Shown here in pieces: positions 38,444-47,826 of a stretch of DNA of 64,000 nucleotides. Both the position numbers and the translations under genes were made by a program. Under the pieces are notes generated by a model. It was not told the origin of the DNA and did no database searches. It worked only from the letters and a program-made list of their open reading frames with translations. The number at the start of each line of letters is the position of its first letter. Position 1 is the stretch's first letter. The stretch comes from Antitrichia curtipendula (Eukaryota > Streptophyta > Bryopsida > Hypnales > Leucodontaceae). The DNA lies in contig OX579636.1 of assembly GCA_951230915.1 (NCBI GenBank), positions 39,243,567-39,307,566 of the forward strand, in the 5' to 3' direction.

Positions 38444-38862
38444 CAAGGTGGGCACCCCCCAAAACCGTCACTTTTTGCTACTGTTCCTAGTTACTATTAT
38501 TATTCTTTCTGGTCAAATTTTCATTGATTTTCTTGTTGGCAGGTTCCAGTGCACCAAAGAATGCGACATTTGGATACCGTATGCAAAAGTTATGGAAGGT
38601 CAAAGTTTTCTTTGGTAGAATGTTCTAAAATTCTTTCTTCAGCATGCACACATATTGATTTTGGAGATGTACACACATATTTATGATTATTAGACTGGTC
38701 AATTCTCATAATTTTTTTTATTGGTAGATTCTAGCCATATGCAATTTTTTTGAAGGATCAAAGTTTTCTTTGGTAGATGTCCTAAAATTATTTCTTTGAC
38801 ATATATACATGTTGATTTGGGAGATGTACACACAGTGATGATGGCAGGTGTGTACCACCTTA
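38444..38862 (+). mobile_element. MITE family A copy with internal duplication
   Basis: Bounded by AAGGTGGGCACCCCCC and GTACCACCTTA. The middle of the element is present twice in tandem: GACTGGTCAATT, GGTCAAAGTTTTCTTTGGTAGA, ATTTTGGAGATGTACACACA and a second round from about 38690. This makes it ~420 bp rather than ~290 bp. Confidence 0.8.
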
Positions 38863-39235
38863 GAAGGAAACCCATGCACTCGCTCGAACACACAATTACC
38901 CTTCTTTTTTTCGAGATTTTTTTAGTATATTCAACATCGATGCATATTTCAAGGATTTTGCAAGGAGGGTTTGCCTTGACATTGAAGAGGACGAAGTCTA
39001 ACAGGTCTACATATCAATGTGAGCTTGCAGCTAACGATTAACCATGGTCATTGGGTCCATCTGCGTAGAGCTCAAAAGATTTGTTCAGAAGCAAGTGAAA
39101 ATGCGAAACTTCAGAAAGACATTCCACAGTGAAAGAAATACGCTGACTGCCATGTACAGCACAGCCCTAACTTGATATTTTATATAAAACAATTCTTGAA
39201 CTGGATAAAAAGTACGAGGAAGTTTTGAACAAGAA

Positions 39236-39349
39236 ACTTTGATCGCCCAAAAATGAGTTTCACAGCTGAGAATGTACAGATTAAATGTCGAGGTTAGATT
39301 GTAAACTAGCTGTGGAATCCATAATTTTATTTGCTGCTACAAAGCACAG
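39236..39349 (-). pseudogene. Decayed tandem copy of the histone H4 3' end
   Basis: This stretch mirrors the last ~45 coding bases and the 3' flank of the H4 gene at 39403-39540: ACTTTG.TCG..CGCCCAAAAA, GTCGAGG.TAGA, CTAG.TG..GAATCCATA and CTGCTACAAAGCA against CGCTTCAGAGCA. Read on the minus strand, the equivalent of the ALKRQ region contains a stop. Only the gene's end is present, so it is a remnant of an old tandem duplication with internal loss. Confidence 0.6.
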
Positions 39350-39487
39350 ACTACCGATCCATGACTCACTGTGTCATAGTCTAAAGGATAAGTTTTGAAT
39401 TCAACAAACTTTGGTCGCTCGCCCAAAAAATGTGTTGCGTAGTTGAGGACGTCATTTATTCCTTGAAAGTCGAGGCTAGACAGCAAT

Positions 39488-39775
39488 CTAGTTGCCGAAT
39501 CCATACAAGGTTCTGTTCTGTCGCTTCAGAGCATACAACACATCCATGGCGGTCACGTAGTCACGCTTCGCGTGCTCCGAGTACGTCACCGCATCTCGAA
39601 TCACTTTCACCAGAAAGACCTTCAACGCAACACGAGTCTCGCCATAAATCAGCCCACTGATCCGCTTCACTCCGCCCCTCCTGGCCAGACGCCTGATCGC
39701 CGGCTTGGTGATGCCTTCGAGGGGGGACTTCTCACGACCCGCAGCTGCAGTTTTTTCTTTTCTCACGACAGCCAT
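39488..39775 (-). CDS. Divergent histone H4 variant
   Basis: A 95-residue H4-fold protein; canonical H4 has 102 residues after Met. The core [20 protein letters not shown] and the end RTLYGFG identify H4. The N-terminal tail is replaced: it is about 8 residues shorter and lacks the GKGGKGLGKGGAKRHRK-type lysines (K5, K8, K12, K16, K20) and basic patch, reading [20 protein letters not shown] instead. Core changes in canonical numbering, by eye: E52G, G56V, V57A, E63V, N64K, T73S, K79D, T80Y, V87L, G94N, G102N. It should pair with H3 in nucleosomes, with altered tail chemistry. Intronless like plant H4 genes and GC-richer than its surroundings; the frame is intact, so not obviously a pseudogene. 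The preceding RlmN gene is on the same strand about 610 bp away. Confidence 0.88.
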   Translation of the reverse strand: MAVVRKEKTAAAGREKSPLEGITKPAIRRLARRGGVKRISGLIYGETRVALKVFLVKVIRDAVTYSEHAKRDYVTAMDVLYALKRQNRTLYGFGN

Positions 39776-40388
39776 GACTCACAGATGGTGCAAAAGCACA
39801 GGAAGGAAGGAATTCACAAGGTTGGAAAATACAAACAAGTGCACAAGCTCAGCGAGATACAGACTGGAGACTGAAGACTAGAGAAGATATGGTGCAGATT
39901 GGAGAATGTGAGTGCAGAGCAGAGGAATATATAGATAGATGCAGAAAGGAGAGTGAAGAACGAAGAGTGGAGGATGTGGGGAGAGGGCAAATGGTCTCGC
40001 CACGAAAATGAGATTACCGACGTCTCGGGTGGTGGGGGGGAAAACTTTCGAAACTCGAATACACTCCTCACGAGACAAGAGACGGCCTGCAAGTTCCAAA
40101 GCATGTAATTCTGTAACCCTGCATGTTGACAACTGCAGGGGATGGTTCTCCTCGCACGCACATAGTGTTGACAAACTTTGCGTAACTGATATTGAGAAAG
40201 AGAGATCAACTAAAATTGCGCTAACGAAATGCAGCGTGAGGAATGTAACAACCACAATCTAAACCGTGAACCCACATGAAGCTTTGACATTCAAACATTC
40301 GTGATTAGCATGCATTCATTGACGCTAGAATCACATCAATCGCAGTCTACAATGCAGAAACAAAGGGCATCACCAGGTCACGAGAATG

Positions 40389-41687
40389 CTACGCTGGTTG
40401 TTGCGTTTCTTGTATTCGTTGCCTCCTTGGAGGTTTAGGCAAAACAGTCCCGAGCTGGCCACAAGCCATTTTCTCATCGTCTCCCCTACTGTTACGAATA
40501 TGCACCACGAAGCCAGCATCCGCAACCCTATCCCTAAATTTCAAAACCTCGTCCAGAGGTGTCGACTCGAATGGCGAGCCTGGATGCGAATTGAACGTGA
40601 TGAGGTTTATCTTACACGGAATGTCTTTCACAAGCTCCACCAGCCTCCTTGCATCGTCCTCGGAGTCGTTCACATCCTTCAACATGACATACTCGAAGAA
40701 GACCGCTTCCCCTGGCCGGTAAGTGATGATCTCCTCCTTCACGCAATCCAGCAATGTCTGTATGTTGTATTTTCTATTAATCGGCATGATTCTATCTCTC
40801 GTTTCGTCTGTGGTGGCATTCAAGCTCACCGCGAGGGCGCATTTCGAAGTTCGAAAAAACGTTCGAATCTGCGGCACCAGCCCTGAGGTGGAGATTGTCA
40901 CCTTGCGCGGGCTCAGGTGTAGACCTTGATCGGAAATCATAATGTCCGCCGCTCTAATCACGCTGTCGAGATTGTGCAAGGGCTCCCCCATGCCCATGAA
41001 GACGACGTTCGTGACGGATTGTCCGAACTCAGACAAACACATGCGAGAAGCAACCACCACCTGCTCCACGATTTGCGCCGTGGAGAGGTTGCCACGCAGT
41101 CCCATCTTGGCGGTGAAGCAGAACTGGCAGTTCATGGCGCACCCGATTTGGCTGGAGACGCAGACGGTGATGCGGCCCTTGGGGCCAGGAATCACGACCG
41201 TTTCGACCGAGGCGCTATACTCTTCCACAAAGAACACGAGCTTGCGAGTGCCGTCCTTGGCCGTGTGAACGTCACGGAGCTGCAAATTGGGTGCGAATTC
41301 GGTGCGCTCTTCGAGAAGGGAGAGGAAGGATTTGTTCAGAAGAGGGATCGCGTCGGGAGACTCTGCCCACTTCCCGCTCCCGTAGAGGTGGCGCCACAAA
41401 ATGGTGGCGCGGCTTGCTTTGTGGCCATGCGACTCCACCCAGCTCTGGAGCTCCGGGAACGTCATGTCCTTGAGGGAAATCTTCGGGAGAGCAGTCCCGG
41501 ATGAGGAAACCCTAATTCCCGCATCATCAAATCCTGGAAAATCCGAGAGTGCGGGGGAAGCAGATTGAGCATTGAAAGCAGAAGCCGAGAAGCAAACGAG
41601 ACGACGAGTACAGACACGAGGAGTGCGACGAAGTGTCACAGAAAAGGCTATCAGGCGGCCTGCATTGCCCACCAGGGCCGCCATCAC
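40389..41687 (-). CDS. RlmN-type dual-specificity RNA methyltransferase (radical SAM), organelle-targeted
   Basis: Intronless 432-residue protein. By family, RlmN uses a radical-SAM [4Fe-4S] cluster to make 2-methyladenosine in 23S rRNA (A2503) and in some tRNAs (A37). Visible signatures: CVSSQIGCAMNCQFC with methyl-carrying Cys176 and cluster cysteines 183, 187 and 190; MGMGEPL at 231-237; SLNATTDETR; and RGDDEKMACGQL with the second catalytic cysteine, Cys409. The first ~65 residues are extra relative to bacterial RlmN, rich in Arg/Ser/Ala and poor in acids, so a chloroplast or mitochondrial transit peptide is likely. Two adjacent Met codons (41687, 41684) could start. Divergently transcribed from eL30 with ~480 bp between start codons. 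Confidence 0.93.
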   Translation of the reverse strand: MMAALVGNAGRLIAFSVTLRRTPRVCTRRLVCFSASAFNAQSASPALSDFPGFDDAGIRVSSSGTALPKISLKDMTFPELQSWVESHGHKASRATILWRHLYGSGKWAESPDAIPLLNKSFLSLLEERTEFAPNLQLRDVHTAKDGTRKLVFFVEEYSASVETVVIPGPKGRITVCVSSQIGCAMNCQFCFTAKMGLRGNLSTAQIVEQVVVASRMCLSEFGQSVTNVVFMGMGEPLHNLDSVIRAADIMISDQGLHLSPRKVTISTSGLVPQIRTFFRTSKCALAVSLNATTDETRDRIMPINRKYNIQTLLDCVKEEIITYRPGEAVFFEYVMLKDVNDSEDDARRLVELVKDIPCKINLITFNSHPGSPFESTPLDEVLKFRDRVADAGFVVHIRNSRGDDEKMACGQLGTVLPKPPRRQRIQETQQPA

Positions 41688-42169
41688 AACAATTCTTGCT
41701 ACAATCTACATCAATTCCTCCAATTCTACTCTCCAAAACATTCTTCAGGGTCAATTTCCCCCTTCAAATTGCTCGCGATTCCTCACCCGTCATCGCCAGA
41801 ACGACGGAGAAGCTCTGGAGTTTCCACACACAGAGTCGAAAGCTACACAATCTATGGATCAGATGAGAACCTGAGAGATTGATACCCCGATACACCCCGT
41901 CCCCGACAGGATATGGGACCAAACACAAGAGAAGCAAGATAGGCTTTAAATCAACGGAGAACGGTGCTGCGCTGAGAACCTTAGAGATTGATACCCGGAT
42001 TATTTCAGGGTATGATGAATTAGGGTTTGGGGGAGTGGGTTAGGGTTTGCCAAAACGCCGGGGAGGCAAAGAATTGGCTCTCTTTTCGCGCAGCACCAGC
42101 TCAGAGCGAAGCTCTGTTCTCTGTCGCAGTCGAAGCCCGCGGGGCCGTTGCAGAGCACGCTCAGGCACC
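41688..42169. promoter_or_regulatory. Divergent promoter between RlmN and eL30, with telo-boxes
   Basis: Two TAGGGTTT motifs (42021-42028 and 42041-42048; AAACCCTA on the other strand) lie ~125-150 bp upstream of the eL30 start. This is the telo-box arrangement typical of plant ribosomal-protein promoters. A near-duplicate of about 28 bp, GAGAACCT.AGAGATTGATACC, occurs at about 41860 and 41975. The eL30 start is in a strong context, CACCATGG. No clear TATA box was seen. Confidence 0.7.
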
Positions 42170-42505
42170 ATGGTGGCCACGAAGAAGACGAAGAAGGCGC
42201 AGGAGTCGATCAACAACAGGCTGGCCCTGGTCATGAAGTCCGGCAAGTTCACGCTGGGCTACACCACCACGCTCAAGTCGCTCCGGGGCGGCAAGGGCAA
42301 GCTCGTCATCATCGCCAACAACTGCCCGCCGCTGCGCAAGTCCGAGATCGAGTACTACGCGATGCTCTCCAAGACCGGCGTGCACCACTACAGCGGCAAC
42401 AACGTGGATTTGGGAACGGCCTGCGGGAAGTACTTCCGGGTCTGCACGTTGAGCATCACCGACCCCGGTGACTCCGACATCATCCGCTCCATGCCCACGG
42501 AATAG
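42170..42505 (+). CDS. RPL30: 60S ribosomal protein eL30
   Basis: A 111-residue cytosolic large-subunit protein, the usual plant length. Signatures: [20 protein letters not shown], the [20 protein letters not shown] block, [34 protein letters not shown], and an end at SMPTE. eL30 is a small RNA-binding protein of the L7Ae fold. The start is the ATG in CACCATGG; the upstream in-frame Met at 42047 would add a 41-residue Arg/Ser-rich extension with no family counterpart and is more likely 5' UTR. The coding region has no intron and is much GC-richer than the flanks, with many C/G third positions. Regulation is suggested by the two upstream telo-boxes. Confidence 0.96.
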   Translation: MVATKKTKKAQESINNRLALVMKSGKFTLGYTTTLKSLRGGKGKLVIIANNCPPLRKSEIEYYAMLSKTGVHHYSGNNVDLGTACGKYFRVCTLSITDPGDSDIIRSMPTE

Positions 42506-43872
42506 AGACCGTGAGAATGGCGAGGGTCGTGGAGGATGACTGGACGACGGGTTGACGCAGGAATTTTTGGTTGTGGTAGACAGAGTGTGTCGCGGTGACG
42601 GAGATTGGACACGGGGTCTGTTGTGCCGCTGCTCTGGGTAGGTCGTTTGTTAGAAGGGGGAATGTGATAATTCCTTCCATTGTTCACAGTATTCAGAAAT
42701 ATGAGTAAGACCGCTGTCGAAAACACCATGGCTTCTCCTGTTCCTTGCTTTCTCTTATGTTCGTTGACTCTTATTTTGCGTGTTTGGTGCGTAATTAGTG
42801 TTAAGGGTGTCATGTGCCAGGGCAATTCTTTGGAATTGGACGATTGGTGTATCTGTGAATGTTGCTTTGAATTTATTTTTTTTCCTGGATGACGATGTCA
42901 CACCATATATGGAATTTAATGGTTCGATTCCGAGTATATTTTTTTAAACTCACCAGGTCGATTTTGTCCTGCTATGTTTAATCGAGGTGAATTATGTTCT
43001 CTTTTGAGCTAGATGCAGATTCTTTGTTAGTTGTGAGAGAATTTCTGAGGATGATTTGAGGAAGAAGCTGATACTTCATGTGACTTAGGTCAAAAGCAGG
43101 GTAGGGTGCCAGGTAAGGCTTCCTGAAGCTTTTCAGTCTTTTGGGGTTGGACTGAGCTCCTAATTGTCAAAATTTCTCCTGTTGGTTATCATTTTATGGC
43201 AAGATTGCAATATGTACGTCTCATATTTGGAACAGGTCTATGTTTTAGTGACTTCCTGATCGATGACCTAAATTATGACCGTGTCACAATTCCTGTGCTC
43301 GCCTTCTCCGATCCGATTCCCTTCACCTTCCTCGCCTATTCACCCCAGTCGCTACGCTGGAATAGATGTCGTCTGCTTCAAAACTGGCAGAGTTCGATAC
43401 ATTTGGATCTAAGGCAGGGTGCATAGGATTCCTGTAGCTAGAACCAGGGATTTTCCGAGGAAATTTGCAGTTTGGGATAGTTTTTCACCGGGCTCTCTTC
43501 TACCTGCCCTTTCTCGATGCGCCAAATCATCTCACACTTTTCAGGTGGTCTCGGCACGTCCATCTGCAGCAAGTTCGAATGCACACAATGAACGTTTTCA
43601 CAAGACAGGTTTCCTCTTCCTTTTGCTCAACTGTAAACACAGTGGACTTGAATGCTTTATCAAATTGTATTTGTACAAAGGATGGGTGCTAAGGTGTGCT
43701 TACGCATTTTCCTCCAGGTGGGAATGCCTCGTTCCAGCATTCAGCACCCCATGTCCCATTCCAGAAAACAGGTTTGGAGTGAAATTTCCTGCAGCCATCA
43801 CTACATTCAATTTAGTACTAAACTTAGTTCATATCAACATTACCTAACTTGCAATCTCTTTGAACCACCCAT
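42506..43872. other. 3' flank of eL30 and unassigned sequence
   Basis: The first ~300 bp are probably eL30 3' UTR. Between 43080 and 43850 the composition is mildly GC-rich, but frames are short and overlap in all phases. No family was recognised. Confidence 0.35.
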
Positions 43873-44240
43873 AGGTTGACCACTTAAGCAATTCTTTGCA
43901 TGTTCTGGAGCAGCAGTATAAGGTATAAGGCAATGTAGGAAGATAGAAATCACGGGGATTGCAATTTTTTTTGGTAATTTGCTCACTATTTCCTACTTTC
44001 TTGCTCACTACTTTAAGACATGTGTCATGACCTTATTAATCCCAACCTTGAAAAGGAGAAAACAACACATTCCAAGCATTGGTTGGAAATAGCTCCACTT
44101 GGGCATGGATCCCTGATTGGGAATGCATGGTTGTACCATATTAGAGAGGATTCTATTGTATTTATCAAATCAAAGTCTTTGAGATCAACCCTTAGAGGAT
44201 CCCTTAGTTTCTGTTATTTTTTTTCTTCTTAGATCTAAAT
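43873..44240 (+). mobile_element. MITE family D copy
   Basis: Begins ATAGGTTGACCACTTAAGCA, then TTCTTTGCATGTTCTGGAGCAG, ACGGGGATTGCAATTTTTTT, TTCTTGCTCACTACTTTAAG and CATTGGTTGGAAATAG. The copy matches 31611-32030 and 44570-44945. Non-coding; it lies in the 3' flank of the FAM228-like gene. Confidence 0.65.
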
Positions 44241-44354
44241 TGGAGCATCTGCATGGTTTAGTGGCCATTCTATCCTTTTCACAAATCCTGCCTGGTCCAA
44301 TGCTTAGGGTCAGGTCAGTCAGAAAGAGTTTTCCTGAACACCAGGGTGAAGAGC

Positions 44355-45950
44355 TTACTCGGGATTCATCTCTCTTGGTTTGTAAGTTGCGTCTTCGTCG
44401 TCAGCATTGATGTGACCATGCATCGTCGAGCGGAATTGGTCGTAAGTCCAGTAGAATGGATCCAACATCTCCTTGCTAAGCACTTTGTGCAAAACGCCCT
44501 CGCCAAAGAATGCTTTCTCCCTCTTCTCCTGCACCCATGCCCAACCTGGTAAATAAGGTGGAGGGCACTAGTAGCCGATCATTTAAAGCAATTTTGGAGC
44601 AGATGGTGAGCAGTATGAGGTGGGGGGAAATTTTTCCCATGTAGGAAGGTAGGAAATACGGGGGTTGCAAATTTTTCAGAATTTTTATTCCTGATTTCGT
44701 AGAGTCTTCCAATTCACTAGTAGAGTCTTCCAATTCAAATCATTAAAGAACTACTTTCTCCATTCACTACTTCCTACTTTTCTATTCACTACTTCGGACA
44801 GGACATGTGTCATAACTTTATTAGTCCCAACCTTGAAAAGAACAAAAAAAATACCCATATTCCAAGCTTGAGTTCCAACTTAAGGTTGAAAATAGTGCAC
44901 CCTACAGGTTGGATATTGGGCATGGTTGACAATTGGTACCTCTATGTTACACTGCTGTGCACTAATTGATCCAAGTAGTTAAGAGAGGCTTCAAAATTTT
45001 CAAGCAACTAAATTTGTGGAACAAAAATACTAGATGTTACAGATTTGCCCAAGTATTAATTTTATTGTGAAAATTAGTACGGCATCTATTTAGCCTGCCT
45101 ACTAGTCACAAAATTTATTCTTTTGTAAATTAGTGTCACATACACAGGATAAATCAATGTAGAGTGTATTGTGTGACTAACGATCAAGAGCAACGAATTT
45201 ACATGAAATTTTAAGAGCATTGGATGAAGGTGTTTGATAATTAAAACCTTCTCTAATTCATGCTTCATGGGGTCCAGAAGCTCTTTGGTGCTGTAGTGAA
45301 CTCCAGCACGCTCCAACTCAAAAGGATCATATTGTTCGTTGATGATGTCCCGGAAAATTCGTCTGTTGCCAGATTCCTTTGCATACCGCATTTGTTGGTA
45401 ATCTAATACATACATAAATATAGTGGCAGAGTTCAAAAAGATGCATCGCTTACTTCTCATTTCAAAAAATCATAACTGATGTTACAAAACTCCAGAAATT
45501 GTGCAACAAAGTGCAATCTTTGACATCTCATTTTTTTGTCTTTGCAATAAAATTCACTTCATATGTTTTATCAAATTACAAAAAAGAGACCTACGGCCTT
45601 CAACAACAAAAAATGGACCATGATCATGCAGAACACAACAGTTGCGTTCTTCGAGACGTACGAAGCTTTTTGGAGATTTGATCAGGAGTGAGCTTCTTGA
45701 GCTTCTTGGCAATCTGGTTCTGAATGTGGTGATACACATGCCGCTCCCACTGCTTGTACATGGCCGCTTGCTTGTCATCGTGGTTGTGCTTCTCCCGACG
45801 CAGCAGCTCCGTCACGTCTTTCATCACGCCGCTCTCGTTCTTCATGCCTCCAAACACCTCCTGCATCAGCTTCTGGAACGACGCTTCCTCCTTGGTGTCC
45901 CGAAGCGCCTGCTGCTCAAGAATCTCCTGTTTTTCATACGTACCCTCCAT
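44355..45950 (-). CDS. FAM228-like protein, at least three exons
   Basis: Exons in reading order: 45950(or further upstream)-45662, 45402-45248, 44528-44355, giving about 205 residues in continuous frame with GT-AG junctions. From recall, animal FAM228A/B, poorly characterised and found with ciliary genes, share a Met-Tyr-Lys-x-Trp-x-x-His-Val block (here MYKQWERHVYHHIQ) followed by a YDPF block (here NEQYDPFEL). The last exon ends LDPFYWTYDQFRSTMHGH..MNPE. The sequence is Lys/Glu-rich and helical, with no signal peptide or membrane span. The 5' end is uncertain: the frame stays open upstream of Met45950 to an in-frame stop near 46053, with a possible acceptor after CACACAG near 46043, so an upstream exon may carry the true start. 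A family D element fills most of the last intron. A role in sperm flagella is inference. Confidence 0.68.
44570..44945 (+). mobile_element. MITE family D copy in the last FAM228-like intron
   Basis: Shows GATCATTTAAAGCAATTTTGGAGCAG, GTAGGAAATACGGGGGTTGC, TTCACTACTTCCTACTTTTC and GGACATGTGTCATAACTTTA, matching other D copies. It leaves the splice sites at 44528 and 45248 intact. Confidence 0.6.
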
Positions 45951-46059
45951 CTTGTCAGTGCTCCTCTTCGCTGTGACAGAGGTTATGTCGATCAGCAAGT
46001 CCTTGGATCCATCAAAAAGTACAACACATCTGTGTGTTTTTCATTGAGCAGAAGGACTT

Positions 46060-46850
46060 GACATTACGTCGGGTGATGATGCTCAAGAGCTGGCTAGGAG
46101 AGTTGGGTTTAGTCCTTTTTGAAGTGAAGACCGCGGCAATTGTTCTTGCCAGTGGCGGTTTTCACCACGTTGAGGAGACAAACAATCCTCCACGGCTCCA
46201 CACACAGCGTTAATCGAACTAGTTTCTTGGAATTCATGGAATCATCGAGGATCAACATTCTACTTGAATTCAGGGCTCAGAGTAAAAATCTAAATGGCGG
46301 CGCCGCTGGCTTTGTGATGCGTGGTGTGAGTATTTGGAATCTGTGCTACATTCTTTGAGGTGCACTTTGCGGATTTGCGGTGTGACGGGAAAGCAAAACA
46401 ATAGGGGGTGTCAGAGTGCGAGACTTGTGCTCTAAGGAGTTGGGCAATGGAAATTTCAAAGCTCTCCGAGGGGTCTTGGGTTCAGAATCGCACAGGGATG
46501 GATTTGGAAACAAACAAAAGATTCTCAGAGCAAGTACTGCAGGTTTTTGCAGCTAATGGAAACAGGAAGCCAAGTCTTTTACAGCTAATGGAAGCAAGAG
46601 CACTAGTGTGGAAGAAAGGAAGGCAAGCATTTTCAGTTAATAGAAGCAGGAATGCTAGACTGCGGGCCTAAACATGTGAGTACATGACTTCAGGATTGCA
46701 ATTTCGTGAGCAGTGGCACTTTTCTTTCAAGGCATTGACATGGTCGAGGAGCCTAATGTTCACAAGATTTGGATCGACCTACTACTATCACTTGAATCTG
46801 TTTTGTAAATCCCCAGGCAAAAGGAGAGAGACGACACGACGAAGACGAGA
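46060..46850. other. Unassigned region with short direct repeats
   Basis: Upstream of the FAM228-like gene. Around 46540-46660 a ~45-bp phrase recurs three times: TTTTGCAGCTAATGGAA.CAGG, TTTTACAGCTAATGGAAGCA and TTTTCAGTTAATAGAAGCAG. A frame at 46408-46671 (plus) spans it but resembles nothing known. The region may hold the missing 5' exon of the minus-strand gene. Confidence 0.3.
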
Positions 46851-46857
46851 GTATGGT

Positions 46858-47002
46858 GGAGTCACGAACCTCATATTCTTTGATGCTGTGATTGACAAGG
46901 TCGCGGGGCTGCGGCCGCGGCGTCCATTTCCTGCACAGCCAGCCCCCTCCTTTCTTCCGGTGGATCCGGCCCTCAGGATTGACAATCCTGCAGTGGTGCT
47001 TT
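46858..47002 (-). other. Possible isolated exon
   Basis: On the minus strand, a GC-rich open stretch lies between an acceptor-like CTGCAG and a donor-like GAG|GTTCGT. It would encode IVNPEGRIHRKKGGGW..CRKWTPRPQP..HSIKEYE. The composition looks coding and lies downstream of the gene at 47341-47826, so it may belong to it or to another transcript. No family was recognised and the phase link is unproven. Confidence 0.22.
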
Positions 47003-47340
47003 TCGCGTCCAGTCAAGGAGTACATCAAAAAAACTTTCTAAACCACGAATTTCACGAGGATACGATGAGACTTTGAGATTTCGTAGAGTTAGTTAAACCT
47101 AAACTCTCATCAGCGACCTCTCCACTGCAGGGATCGGAAGTAGTGAGCTTACTCAGCCGTGCTTTGAAGAGGCTTAGAATTTCATAGACGAGCACGACGG
47201 TCTCACTCTGTGGACAGAGAGAGTCAAGTGTCGCTTCATGAATGTCCGATGCTGGTTCACTCGCATCCTTTACTGAGAAGGAGAGAGATGTGAAAATGGT
47301 AGAATCTGAGCAAAACATGTGTAGAGAGGAAGAGAGCTCA

Positions 47341-47826
47341 CTATAAACACACGATAATACAAGGGGGTTGCAACAACAAGGATACTTTCTTGTCGCCCGA
47401 CGCAACAGCGCGGTGCAAGCGCCAGTGAACAGGAGGCCCCGGCTTGTCGACGATCTGCGGCACGGCGGTTTGCAGCGGCGCTTGCACGGTGAAGTCCCGC
47501 GCGTCGACGACACTCTCCAAGGGGTCGATCCACTTCTCAAGATATGGAGGCTTGCCTTTGTACTCCCCCCATCGCACGTTCTTGCCGATCTGCGGTCGCT
47601 GCGGAAACCGGAGCACTTTGCGGTTGGGGTACACGTCGGGACTGAGGTACATGGGCGGCTTCCAGATCCCGTCCTTCTGGTTGCGGATGATGGCACCGTT
47701 CTCTTGCCATTGCCCTGGCTGCGTGAAGTCGAAGCCGCCGAAGGGGTCCGGGGGTACGTAGTCGGGATCCGAGGAGCCTCGCTTGTCCAGCTTCTCCTCC
47801 TCGTATTTGGTCAGCCTCCTCGGCAT
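47341..47826 (-). CDS. Unrecognised small protein, likely one spliced or unspliced exon
   Basis: An open frame of 161 codons starting MPRRLTKYEEEKL. The protein is rich in Pro, Trp, Asp and Lys (PDYVPPDPFGGFDF, WKPPMYLSPDVYPNRKV, PPVHWRLHRAVASGDKK), with a clear codon bias that the other frames lack; I do not recognise the family. No signal peptide or membrane span is visible. A donor AAGAAA|GTATC at 47386 and an acceptor ending at 47273 would bring a TAA immediately into frame, giving a 147-residue protein; unspliced, it runs to 161. Sequence after that acceptor (about 47060-47272) is open in another phase and could be an alternative C-terminus. The 5' end of this gene is present in two further tandem copies upstream. 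Confidence 0.62.
   Translation of the reverse strand: MPRRLTKYEEEKLDKRGSSDPDYVPPDPFGGFDFTQPGQWQENGAIIRNQKDGIWKPPMYLSPDVYPNRKVLRFPQRPQIGKNVRWGEYKGKPPYLEKWIDPLESVVDARDFTVQAPLQTAVPQIVDKPGPPVHWRLHRAVASGDKKVSLLLQPPCIIVCL

Noticed and set aside
40926..41504. 192-codon plus-strand frame opposite RlmN
   Set aside because: It is antisense to a well-supported conserved gene and shows no family signature.
42148..42471. His/Gln-rich frame overlapping eL30
   Set aside because: An out-of-frame shadow of the GC-rich eL30 coding sequence.
47052..47696. 214-codon minus-strand frame
   Set aside because: Most of it overlaps the conserved-looking 161-codon frame in another phase; only its last part might be coding after splicing.
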